Of a DNA stretch of 13,490 nt, positions 1 to 6,973 are shown in pieces; the first letter of the stretch is position 1; each line of letters begins with the position of its first letter. Both the position numbers and the translations under genes were made by a program. Under the pieces are notes generated by a model. That model saw only the letters and a program-made list of their open reading frames with translations. It did not search any database and was not told the DNA's origin. The DNA comes from Serratia sp. DD3 (GTDB lineage Bacteria; Pseudomonadota; Gammaproteobacteria; Enterobacterales; Enterobacteriaceae), in assembly GCF_000496755.2 (NCBI RefSeq), contig NZ_AYKS02000115.1, positions 1-13,490 of the forward strand. The letters are read 5' to 3'.

Positions 1-101
1 CCCTGAAGGAACGTTTAAGACTAAGACGTTGATAGGCTGGGTGTGTAAGTGCAGCGATGTATTGAGCTAACCAGTACTAATGAACCGTGAGGCTTAACCT
101 T
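1..101 (+). rRNA. rrl: 23S rRNA, 3' end (partial)
   Basis: This is the last ~100 bases of a 23S rRNA whose remainder lies left of the window. The stretch contains the conserved helix-101 and 3'-terminal motifs GTTGATAGGC, GGGTGTGTAAG, GAGCTAACC and GTACTAATGAACCGTGAGG, and closes with GGCTTAACCTT, the 3' end of mature enterobacterial 23S rRNA. A short hairpin just past the end (AACACC/GGTGTT, 104-118) is typical of the processed 23S 3' flank. The placement follows from near identity to E. coli 23S recalled from memory. The exact last base could differ by one or two. Confidence 0.97.
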
Positions 102-263
102 ACAACACCGAAGGTGTTTTGACCTGATACCAGGATATCGGGTAGAGAGATAGCAATAATCAGCTTGTTCTACAGATTGAAGATGAGAGCAACAAAGATT
201 TTGAGGTGCATAGGGGTGAGGTGGATTAACTGAAACCTGTTTCCTGTGACCTGAAACCTGATT
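102..263 (+). other. 23S-5S internal transcribed spacer
   Basis: This 162-base transcribed spacer separates the 23S end from the 5S start. It holds the hairpin at 104-118 and no tRNA cloverleaf. A 10-base direct repeat, CTGAAACCTG, occurs at 230-239 and 251-260, the second copy ending four bases before the 5S gene. The spacer is expected to be removed by RNase III and RNase E processing of the rRNA precursor (established for enterobacterial rrn operons; not shown by the sequence itself). Confidence 0.85.
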
Positions 264-383
264 TGCCTGGCGGCCTTAGCGCGGTGGTCCCACCTGATCC
301 CATGCCGAACTCAGAAGTGAAACGCCGTAGCGCCGATGGTAGTGTGGGGTCTCCCCATGTGAGAGTAGGACACTGCCAGGCAT
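264..383 (+). rRNA. rrf: 5S rRNA
   Basis: This is a complete 120-base 5S rRNA. It starts TGCCTGGCGGCC and ends CTGCCAGGCAT, and these termini pair as helix I. The internal blocks CCCATGCCGAACTCAGAAG and GCGCCGATGGTAGTGTGGGG are the conserved loop and helix sequences of gammaproteobacterial 5S. Compared with E. coli as remembered there are a few substitutions, such as T at position 13 and ACAC in place of GAAC near the 3' arm. It is the last gene of the operon: no distal tRNA follows before the terminator. Confidence 0.98.
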
Positions 384-395
384 CCAAACAAGTAG

Positions 396-431
396 AAAGC
401 CCCGTGCGCAAGCATAGGGCTTTTTGCTTTT
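396..431 (+). terminator. rRNA operon intrinsic terminator
   Basis: Stem AAGCCC (397-402) pairs with GGGCTT (417-422). After a C/A mismatch the stem continues GTGC (404-407) with GCAT (412-415), closing a GCAA tetraloop (408-411). A T-rich tract follows (TTTTTGCTTTT, 421-431). It lies 13 bases after the 5S gene on the same strand, the usual position for the rrn terminator. Confidence 0.9.
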
Positions 432-971
432 GTGATTTTTTATAAAATAGTTATCGCTTCTCTGATTCAAGCCACTGGGCAATAAACAAGGCGGTCATTG
501 CTGGTTAATTGATATCTTGCCATGGTACGATGCCTTAAATTTTCATGTTCCTGGTTACAGTAATGATATATATGATGAATCACTATTAGATTATATATTG
601 ATTTAAAGTATATGATGATTTTAATTAAATAGTTATGTTTCAACTCTTTTATCGAAAAATATAGCGATAAGAAAAATTCGTTAGTCTCAATATTGGCGAT
701 ACTCAGCGACTCAGAGCCTCATAAACCAGGCCGCTAAAGGGTTGAAGCAAGCGCTATTCAGGTCTTTTTCTGTGAATTTGTTGCCTAAATGTGCTTGCAG
801 GTATTATCTGCAATGAAGCAGGAAATTAGTTCAACCCTGTTAAAACTATATAAATATCTATAGTATACAAAGTAATTAAGCCTAACAGGTTTTTTTTGTT
901 ATGTACCCACTTTTCTTGGGTATTCTTCTATTCGCTTGAATAAAAACATTCTCTCTGGGAGGAGTCGAATA
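432..971. other. AT-rich gene-free gap upstream of the pilin gene
   Basis: No convincing gene lies in these 540 bases. The DNA is strongly AT-rich at about 540-680 and 840-935. Visible structure includes a TTATCG/CGATAA inverted repeat (649-654 with 665-670), a GCTTGCAG/CTGC..AAGC inverted repeat around 791-817, a run of eight T (890-897), and a perfect 6-bp hairpin TACCCA/TGGGTA with a 7-base loop (904-922). Promoter-like AT boxes (TATAAA, TATAGT, TATACA at about 848-869) could serve the downstream pilin gene, but no clear -35/-10 pair can be assigned. AT-rich leaders of this kind are typical of H-NS-silenced surface genes (inference). Confidence 0.5.
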
Positions 972-1496
972 ATGTTTCATCTAAAAAAAATTTTATTTGT
1001 ACTGTGCGTTTTTTACCAGACTATAAATAGTGGTCTTGTATATGCCGTCGATATGAATTTTACAGGTAACCTCGTTGTACCACCCTGTGTGATTAATGGT
1101 GGGCGAGATGTTTTTATGGAATGGGGAAACGTTGATTTAACTAAGGTACCTGCGGGTGATATTGGGTTTGGTGCGTCGAAGTCTATTACACTATTACTTT
1201 CTTGCCCTTATGCCATTGGAGTACCCAATATGTATGTTACAGGGGATAGTTTCACTGGGCCTTCCTTTTATCGTGGGGCGGTTAAGACAACCAAAGAGGA
1301 TGTTATCGTCTATCTTCACGCAACTGGTGTTGACGGTACATTACGTATTAATGGGAAAACACCCATCACGTTAACCGGAGCGGGAACTGAAAAAAGTGTA
1401 ACATTAACGGGTTACCTGGCTCGTACCCCTGGTTTTACTTCGCTCACTCCTGGTCCTTTCAACGGTATTGTGGCACTCAATGTTGTTTATGAGTAA
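972..1496 (+). CDS. orphan PapF-like minor fimbrial subunit
   Basis: This gene encodes a 174-residue chaperone/usher-type pilin, expected to be exported to the periplasm and built into the tip region of a fimbria. The ATG at 972 is chosen because a strong Shine-Dalgarno (GGGAGGAG, 957-964) precedes it by seven bases. The in-frame upstream codon at 936 is TTG and would bury the signal peptide. Residues 1-25 are a Sec signal (K5-K6, hydrophobic core, cleavage after VYA). The mature start NFTGNLVVPPC, the second cysteine in SITLLLSCPY (likely disulfide) and the C-terminal donor-strand-like end LNVVYE match PapF/MrpF-type minor subunits. Length is near the 165-175 usual for that family. It is isolated: an rRNA operon lies to the left, convergent pssA to the right, and no chaperone, usher or major subunit is in the window. 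It may work with a fimbrial system elsewhere or be a remnant. Confidence 0.82.
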   Translation: MFHLKKILFVLCVFYQTINSGLVYAVDMNFTGNLVVPPCVINGGRDVFMEWGNVDLTKVPAGDIGFGASKSITLLLSCPYAIGVPNMYVTGDSFTGPSFYRGAVKTTKEDVIVYLHATGVDGTLRINGKTPITLTGAGTEKSVTLTGYLARTPGFTSLTPGPFNGIVALNVVYE

Positions 1497-1536
1497 ACAG
1501 GATAGGGTTCCGGAGGGTGAAGTTTACCGATGTGAG

Positions 1537-1568
1537 CATCAAGTCAGCCCGGTGAGGCTGACTTGATG
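1537..1568. terminator. hairpin between convergent pilin gene and pssA
   Basis: CATCAAGTCAGCC (1537-1549) pairs perfectly with GGCTGACTTGATG (1556-1568), a 13-bp stem with a 6-base loop (CGGTGA). It lies 40 bases after the pilin stop and 9 bases after the pssA stop, so it can end transcripts from both strands. Neither side has a real T-tract, so it may instead be a 3'-end stabilising or factor-assisted terminator. Confidence 0.7.
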
Positions 1569-1577
1569 ATTGAGACA

Positions 1578-2933
1578 TTACAGAATACGACTAATTAACC
1601 GGTCAATACGGATGCGGCGCAAGCGGCGGATCAGCTTGCGTACCTTGATAGGGTATTGCTGAATATTTTGCAGTTCGTGATAGCTACCGACCACGGTGGT
1701 GTGAGTGCGGATCGTTTCCAGCTCTTTATGGCGTTGTTCCCGCATCTCTTGCTGAGGATCGTGGATCAGAATGGCATTCTCCAAGTCCAGACGCCAAGCA
1801 CGTGGGTTGAGGTTATTACCCGTAATCAACTGCCATTTATCATCAACCCACACGCCTTTCAGGTGATAAGTATTATCCTCATCTTTCCATAACCGAACAA
1901 TGAGTTGCCCAGTGTCGATATAGCGTTGCAGGCGGCTGAGGAAACGGCGCAAGTTGATTTCGTAGAGATAAGGTAATGCACCGATAATCTTGAAGGGTTG
2001 ATCTTCAGGAATATAGAAGTCATTTGCTGTTTTGTCGCCCACAATGATTTCTACCTGCTTCCCCTGGCGCAGCAAATAAATGATATCACGTACCAGTATG
2101 GCGGGGAGGTTGAAGTAAGGGGTGCATAGTGTGAGTTTCTGCTCGGTACTGGCCATCAAATGATGGATGGTATCATTGAGGATATTCTGTTTACCCAAGC
2201 CAACTAATGGGATTACCGCTAACTCTTCGTTACTCGCGTCGCCTTGAAATTGATAACTGGCGTGACGCAAGCCAGACCGCAAAGTGCGCGTCTCATTTTT
2301 GATCTCCGGACTGGTGGGCCGGTCATGGCGATCGAGTCGTTGCACTGCACCTGCGGTTAACAAATGCTGTTTAATGAAATTATACAGAGTCTGAGCCAGC
2401 ACCTTGTTGGTGATCAACTGGTAGCGGTCATAACGGTACTTTTCATGCTGATGCAAATAGACATCATTAATACTGGCACCGCTGTAGACCACGGTATCAT
2501 CAATGATAAACCCTTTTAGGTGGAGTACACCCAGAGCTTCCCGGGTATTGACGGGCACACCGTAAATAGGGACTGAGACTTGTGGATGCTGTTCTGCCAT
2601 GCTGCAGTACCAATCCGCGTTGGTATTGGTAGCGGCTGCACCGATACGGCCCCGTTGTGCACGATGCCAGTCTACGAATATGGAGACCTCTAACTCTGGG
2701 CGATGTTGTTTGGCCTGATAGAGCGCGTTAAGGATCTCGCGCCCCGCATCATCGTGCTCTAAATAGAGCGCGGCCAGATAAATACGGCTCTTAGCGCTAG
2801 CTATCATCTCCAGCAACGTGCTGCGGAAATGGGAGGGCGCATAAAGAGTGCGAACATCAGCAACCGTCTGAGGGATTTTGGGCAGTTGTGCAAGGTGTTG
2901 TTGATGTTTGCTACGTTTAAATTTTGACAACAT
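1578..2933 (-). CDS. pssA: CDP-diacylglycerol-serine O-phosphatidyltransferase (phosphatidylserine synthase)
   Basis: PssA makes phosphatidylserine from CDP-diacylglycerol and L-serine, the committed step to phosphatidylethanolamine. It belongs to the phospholipase D superfamily and acts as a peripheral enzyme at the inner membrane. The 451-residue product has both HKD motifs: H138-K140-D145 (HLKGFIIDD) and H357-K359-D364 (HLKGVWVDD). It ends in a basic amphipathic tail (KVRKLIRRLRR) suited to binding anionic membrane. Length and sequence follow E. coli PssA almost throughout (memory comparison). The ATG at 2933 gives the family N-terminus MLSKFKR. A GTG directly upstream (2936) is in frame and sits better relative to a weak AGAAG ribosome site, so a one-residue-longer protein is possible. 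The gene lies downstream of pat with a 335-base gap, so it probably has its own promoter. Confidence 0.97.
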   Translation of the reverse strand: MLSKFKRSKHQQHLAQLPKIPQTVADVRTLYAPSHFRSTLLEMIASAKSRIYLAALYLEHDDAGREILNALYQAKQHRPELEVSIFVDWHRAQRGRIGAAATNTNADWYCSMAEQHPQVSVPIYGVPVNTREALGVLHLKGFIIDDTVVYSGASINDVYLHQHEKYRYDRYQLITNKVLAQTLYNFIKQHLLTAGAVQRLDRHDRPTSPEIKNETRTLRSGLRHASYQFQGDASNEELAVIPLVGLGKQNILNDTIHHLMASTEQKLTLCTPYFNLPAILVRDIIYLLRQGKQVEIIVGDKTANDFYIPEDQPFKIIGALPYLYEINLRRFLSRLQRYIDTGQLIVRLWKDEDNTYHLKGVWVDDKWQLITGNNLNPRAWRLDLENAILIHDPQQEMREQRHKELETIRTHTTVVGSYHELQNIQQYPIKVRKLIRRLRRIRIDRLISRIL

Positions 2934-2981
2934 CACAGTGCGTTTCTTCTCTTATGTTTGGATGGCCATAACGCCACCTGC

Positions 2982-3010
2982 ATTATACCCGTTGTCTTAC
3001 GTGTTATAGG
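2982..3010 (-). promoter_or_regulatory. candidate pssA promoter (-10 box)
   Basis: A perfect -10 hexamer TATAAT lies on the minus strand (2987-2982), about 49 bases before the pssA start. The hexamer at 17-base spacing upstream (CCTATA) is a poor -35, so activity is uncertain. It is the best -10 match in the pat-pssA gap. Confidence 0.35.
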
Positions 3011-3079
3011 GAGTTTCATGACTTGGGCCGTCATCGAACTCACTGAACAGGGGCATAGCCAAAACCTGCGCACCTGTAC

Positions 3080-3140
3080 CTGGCAGATTCAGCACAGACC
3101 TTCTCTACTTGCTCCCTGAGGTCGTGCTTGTTGCTGCCAG
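3080..3140. repeat. long interrupted inverted repeat (possible structured RNA) in pat-pssA gap
   Basis: Nested complementary segments fold into one arm. CTGGCAG (3080-3086) pairs with CTGCCAG (3134-3140), AGCAC (3091-3095) with GTGCT (3124-3128), and GACCT (3097-3101) with AGGTC (3119-3123). This gives 17 base pairs with an internal loop, one bulged A and a 17-base apical loop. It is symmetric, so RNA from either strand could form it. A minus-strand TATACT (3167-3162) just ahead could serve as a -10 for a transcript beginning before the hairpin. It could be a leader of pssA, an unannotated RNA, or a dispersed palindromic repeat; no T-tract marks it as a terminator. Confidence 0.6.
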
Positions 3141-3181
3141 CTGGTAACTTGAAACAACTTAAGTATAAAACAATTCTTTGA

Positions 3182-3218
3182 ACAATCGGGCGATAATAAC
3201 ACTAGTTGTTATGATTGT
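3182..3218. repeat. second dyad in pat-pssA gap
   Basis: ACAATC (3182-3187) pairs with GATTGT (3213-3218), and ATAACA (3196-3201) pairs with TGTTAT (3207-3212) around a CTAGT loop. The result is a 12-bp stem interrupted by an eight-base one-sided bulge (3188-3195). It lies about 50 bases downstream of the pat stop on the minus strand. It could be a 3'-end hairpin for pat mRNA or an operator-like site. No T-run supports classical termination. Confidence 0.5.
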
Positions 3219-3268
3219 ACGTATGTTTTGCTATCAAGTAGCGGATTTGTATTACATTGCGATCGAGC

Positions 3269-5920
3269 TCACGGCATCTGATTCCCTTGCAATGGCAGCG
3301 TCAAATTGACAATGCCTTCGTCAATTTGCACATCCACTTCAAACCCCAGTTTCTGTGCCAGTGTGACCATTCCTCGATTGTTCGGCATGGTCATACCGGT
3401 CAGCCGGGTCAGGCCTCGCACACGAGCATATTCGATCATTTTTACCAGCAATTTACGGCCCAGGCCGAGGCCTTTTAGGTCGGAACGGACCAGTACGGCG
3501 AATTCTGCATCGATATTGTCGGGATCAGAGTGCGCCCGAGTCACACCGATAATTTCATCGCCGTTGCGTACCGCGACGAAAGCCATCTCACGATCGTAGT
3601 CGATCTGTGTCATGTTGGCTAAATCTTCATGGGTAAACTCATTGATTTCACTAAAGTAACGGTAGTAGAGATCTTCTTTGGTCACACGGTCGATAAAGTG
3701 TTTCAGTGCCGGTTCATCTTCCGGCAGAATCGGGCGGAACAAGCAATGTGAGCCATTTTTTAATTCAATGGTTTCTTCCAGTTCATGGGGGTAGGGGCGA
3801 ATAGCCAAGCGTGCCTGTGGGTCACCACTAAAGGGGGCAAGCTGCATTGATACATCCAGCAAGGTAAATTCACTGCCAGCGGCTAATACTGGGTGAATAT
3901 CGAGGCGCGATATTTCCGGGCAATCCAGGATCAGATTGGAAACTTGCACCAATAACTGACTTAGGCCAGGAATATCGAGCGGTCGTAGCGCACTGCGGTC
4001 ACGGATTTTTCCGCCTTTCACCGCTTGTAGCACCAGATACCGAGCGAGTGCCATATTTAGAGGGGGGAGTGCAACGGCAACTTGGTTTTTTTGACGCCAT
4101 TCGACACCGCCTTCCCCCAGCATGATCAGTGGCCCGAAGATAGCATCCTGTTCCACGGCAATTCTCAACTCTTGTGCACCCGCCCGGTTGGCCATGCTCT
4201 GTACCAACAGGCCGTGGATACGCGCCTGTGGATAGGACTGTTTTACCCGATCGAGGATGGCGTCTGCCGCGCGTTGTACTTCAGTGGCGGTACGCAGATA
4301 GAGCATCACGCCTTGAACTTCAGATTTGTGTGGAATATCAGGGGAGCGTAGTTTCAACGCCACCGGGTAACCAATTTGCTCGGCAATATGGACGGCTTCA
4401 GCGCTATCACCGGCGATCCAGGTTGGTAAGGTGCTGAGACCATAGGCTTGCAGAATCGGCTGCACTTCATGGGTATCCAACTGAGTAACCCCTTCAGCCA
4501 GTGCCTGACTGATCTGCTGGTGTGCCACGGCGGTATTGGCCGTCAGCCCAACGGGTAGAGCAGGGGTTTCTTTCAACTGTTTCTGATTCCGGCGGTATTC
4601 CACCATATGCATAAAGGCGGTGATGGCACCTTCTGGTGTCCGGTAGGTCGGTATCCCCGCCTCGGTAAACAGGCGACGGGCGTCCTGTGAAGAGTATTCA
4701 CCACACCAATTAGTCAGTAGTGTGATGCGTTTGCCACGTGGGTGCTGGCGGATAGCCTCAATCAGCAGTTCTGCGGTTTCAGAACCTGGAGCCGCTGCAC
4801 TGGGGGCATGGATCAGCAGCAAAGCATCGTATTCTTGGCAGTCAAGCAGTGCTTGCAGTGCCGCCAGATAGCGTTGGGGGGTGGCATCATCACGTAAATC
4901 GATAGGATTACCAACCTTAATAAACTCAGGCAGCGAGCTGCTGAGCTTTTCCTGTGTCTCTTGGGGCAATGTCGCCAGTTTGCCATTACGGGCAAGCAGT
5001 TCGTCTAATGCCATAGCGGCAGGTGCGGCGCCATTGCTGATAATCATCAGCCGCTCACCGCGCAGTGGGTGCATGTGGCTTAAGGTTTCCACGGCGGAAA
5101 AAAGTTCGTGGGTATCCTGCACACGCAGCAAGCCAGCCCGTTGTATTGCAGCATCATAGGCGGCATCTAACCCTTGTTGGCTGTTGAGCAAGCGCTGTGC
5201 CTGTTGGCTACGGCCACTTTTGATCACCAAGATGGGTTTATTACGGGAAGCACTACGGGAGGCAGAGAGAAAACGCCGTGCATCGCTGATGTTTTCCAGA
5301 TAGAGCAAAATAGCACTGGTTTTGCTGTCACGGGCCAAGAAGTCGAGCAGATCGTCAATATCAATATCCAGACTATCACCCAGCGAAATGAAATAGGAGA
5401 AGCCGACTTCCCGTTGTTGTGCCCAATCGAGAATGGTATTGGCCACAGCGGCAGATTGCGAAATAAATGCCAGCTTGCCTTTTTGAATAGGAACCGGTGA
5501 AAAGCTGGCATTGATCCCTTGCCACGGTGCGAGCAAACCCAGGCTATTGGGGCCAAGCAGGCGCATTGAATAGCGCTGTGCCATGGCTTTGAGTTCGGCG
5601 AATTGCTCCACGGGGGAAGAGAGCACAATAGCGGTTTTGCAACCCAGCTTGCCGAGTGATTCTACCAATAGCAGGTTGCGCTGTGGGTTGGTGCATAACA
5701 CCGCCAGATCAGGCGTGAGCGGTAAACTGGCGACATCGGGATAAGCCATAACGCCGCAGACGGCTTTGTAGCGCGGGTTGACCGGCATCACTGGGCCGGT
5801 AAATCCCCCGGCAAGCAGATTGCGCATCATCAGGTAACCGGCACGGCCGACCTTTTGCGAAGCGCCGATCACGGCGATGGATTTGGGACGTAATAGCGCT
5901 TCTAATCCTCTTTGGCTCAT
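3269..5920 (-). CDS. patZ: protein lysine acetyltransferase Pat/PatZ (YfiQ)
   Basis: This enzyme acetylates lysines with acetyl-CoA; acetyl-CoA synthetase is the classic target, which acetylation inactivates and CobB reactivates (known for E. coli and Salmonella). The 883-residue protein is close to the E. coli length of 886. In order it has a CoA-binding Rossmann domain (about 5-130, opening SIAVIGAS), succinyl-CoA-ligase-like and ATP-grasp segments typical of ADP-forming acyl-CoA synthetases (about 140-700), and a C-terminal GNAT domain (about 725-883). The GNAT acetyl-CoA loop GLGLGR is at 817-822, followed by NNRGM...KLGF. In characterised Pat proteins only the GNAT part is catalytic and the large half is regulatory. 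The ATG at 5920 gives the family start MSQRGLEALL and follows GGAG by six bases; an upstream TTG (5932) is rejected. It lies 91 bases after tapT on the same strand. The CRP control known in E. coli is not obvious here. Confidence 0.96.
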   Translation of the reverse strand: MSQRGLEALLRPKSIAVIGASQKVGRAGYLMMRNLLAGGFTGPVMPVNPRYKAVCGVMAYPDVASLPLTPDLAVLCTNPQRNLLLVESLGKLGCKTAIVLSSPVEQFAELKAMAQRYSMRLLGPNSLGLLAPWQGINASFSPVPIQKGKLAFISQSAAVANTILDWAQQREVGFSYFISLGDSLDIDIDDLLDFLARDSKTSAILLYLENISDARRFLSASRSASRNKPILVIKSGRSQQAQRLLNSQQGLDAAYDAAIQRAGLLRVQDTHELFSAVETLSHMHPLRGERLMIISNGAAPAAMALDELLARNGKLATLPQETQEKLSSSLPEFIKVGNPIDLRDDATPQRYLAALQALLDCQEYDALLLIHAPSAAAPGSETAELLIEAIRQHPRGKRITLLTNWCGEYSSQDARRLFTEAGIPTYRTPEGAITAFMHMVEYRRNQKQLKETPALPVGLTANTAVAHQQISQALAEGVTQLDTHEVQPILQAYGLSTLPTWIAGDSAEAVHIAEQIGYPVALKLRSPDIPHKSEVQGVMLYLRTATEVQRAADAILDRVKQSYPQARIHGLLVQSMANRAGAQELRIAVEQDAIFGPLIMLGEGGVEWRQKNQVAVALPPLNMALARYLVLQAVKGGKIRDRSALRPLDIPGLSQLLVQVSNLILDCPEISRLDIHPVLAAGSEFTLLDVSMQLAPFSGDPQARLAIRPYPHELEETIELKNGSHCLFRPILPEDEPALKHFIDRVTKEDLYYRYFSEINEFTHEDLANMTQIDYDREMAFVAVRNGDEIIGVTRAHSDPDNIDAEFAVLVRSDLKGLGLGRKLLVKMIEYARVRGLTRLTGMTMPNNRGMVTLAQKLGFEVDVQIDEGIVNLTLPLQGNQMP

Positions 5921-6011
5921 GGGTGACTCCAACTTCCGGTTAGCTTTGCTTCTTTAGAACGATGAGGCTAGAAACAAGGCAAGTTATTTTTTGATTTTAG
6001 ACGCATTGTCG

Positions 6012-6701
6012 CTACGGTGCTGTGACCGATGCCGCTGAGCGGCAAGCTTTTCCAGCCAGATATTGTTGGCGAAAATAATTGAAATGTTGTTCGAGACCGC
6101 TGGCAGCATCGGTATCACCTGCCTGTTGCAATAAAGCGGCAGCGACTTCGGCGGTGCAAAGCTGCTCAGTACGGCTGGCGGCGCGCAATTGATAATCGGA
6201 TGCATTGGATACATTGAGAGAAAATAGCGGGAACGGATCCAGATAAGGACTTTTGCGGAACATTTTGCATGCTTCTGGCCAAGTACCATCCAACATAATA
6301 AACAGGGGCGGTTTACTTTCAGCAGGCAGGCTGCTGAATACTGGGCGCGATGGGGTGGCGTAAGAGGCCGGGAACACCACATAAGGCTGTCGGTCAGGGT
6401 TATTGAGCAACTCTAGCAGTGCCGGGTCCACCGTGGTACGTGACCAAAGAAATGCCTGGGTATCAGGCAGAATATCGGCGATCAGCCGCCCGGTATTGCT
6501 CGGTTTCAGCGGTTCAGTATCGAACATCACCAGACAGAAAAGTGCCTTGGCCTGCTGCGGTTGGATGGTGGAACACAGGCAGTTTTGCTGGGGCAGCAAA
6601 CAATGCTGACAGCGTATTGCACGGCAACCACGCGCTCGAAAAGGCCGAGTTGCTCGTTCTAAACGGAATTGGCGCAGACGTAGCACCGCATTGTGAGTCA
6701 T
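6012..6701 (-). CDS. tapT: tRNA-uridine aminocarboxypropyltransferase (DTW domain), TapT/YfiP
   Basis: TapT transfers the 3-amino-3-carboxypropyl group of S-adenosylmethionine to uridine 47 of tRNA, giving acp3U (established for E. coli YfiP). The 229-residue product shows the family features in order: a basic N-terminus, a probable zinc site CxxC-x6-CxC (C31, C34, C41, C43), the PSNTGRL motif (about 67-73) and the signature D-x-T-W (D138, T140, W141) in LDGTWPEA. Length is close to the E. coli 232. The ATG at 6701 is preceded by AGGA at good spacing. It is the first gene of the minus-strand run leading to pat, and it diverges from yfiF across 272 bases. Confidence 0.93.
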   Translation of the reverse strand: MTHNAVLRLRQFRLERATRPFRARGCRAIRCQHCLLPQQNCLCSTIQPQQAKALFCLVMFDTEPLKPSNTGRLIADILPDTQAFLWSRTTVDPALLELLNNPDRQPYVVFPASYATPSRPVFSSLPAESKPPLFIMLDGTWPEACKMFRKSPYLDPFPLFSLNVSNASDYQLRAASRTEQLCTAEVAAALLQQAGDTDAASGLEQHFNYFRQQYLAGKACRSAASVTAP

Positions 6702-6870
6702 AACTGTCCTGATAAAAAGGCTATTGTAGCGTAGAAATGAGCCGCACGGGAGAGGTGCCGGGTGTTAGGGGGTGTGTCATTATGCCCGTAGGGAAGTGTG
6801 TTATTTAGCATAATTGCGCTTAAGTAAATTGGCACCCATGTAACCTCTGCAATTTGCATCAAGACAGGTC

Positions 6871-6876
6871 TATAAT
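6871..6876 (+). promoter_or_regulatory. candidate yfiF promoter (-10 box)
   Basis: A perfect TATAAT stands 97 bases ahead of the yfiF ATG in the divergent tapT-yfiF gap. No good TTGACA-like -35 is present at 16-18 bases (TGCAAT at 17). The predicted leader of about 90 bases contains a GTTGCC/GGCAAC pair (6891-6896 with 6927-6932) that could form a leader hairpin. Confidence 0.4.
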
Positions 6877-6973
6877 TGATCAGTTTGATAGTTGCCAGCT
6901 TTTAGCACAAGTTGGTGGCTTAGCGCGGCAACATCAGGTAATCTTCGCGCCCTGCGCGTTGGTGGAGAATGAG

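Noticed and set aside
102..263. tRNA gene in the 23S-5S spacer or after 5S
   Set aside because: No cloverleaf, TTCGA arm or CCA-adjacent acceptor was found in either place.
263..445. Open frame running through the 5S rRNA gene (and antisense frames at 226-482)
   Set aside because: It lies on a complete 5S rRNA and terminator; there is no ribosome site and no recognisable protein.
936..971. TTG-initiated 12-residue N-terminal extension of the pilin
   Set aside because: The ATG at 972 has a strong GGAGG site and directly begins a signal peptide; the extension would spoil export.
432..971. Insertion sequence or prophage remnant beside the rRNA operon
   Set aside because: No transposase or integrase fragment, terminal inverted repeats or target duplication could be seen.
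3306..5628. Several open frames of 60-134 codons overlapping pat in other frames
   Set aside because: They are shadows of a strongly coding, conserved gene; none has a ribosome site or family resemblance.
5921..6011. CRP operator upstream of pat, as reported for E. coli
   Set aside because: Only isolated TGTGA half-sites are visible near 6020; no TGTGA-N6-TCACA pair was found.
6854..6973. TTG-initiated 40-residue extension of YfiF
   Set aside because: The -10-like TATAAT lies inside it, and the ATG at 6974 has an ideal ribosome site and the family N-terminus.
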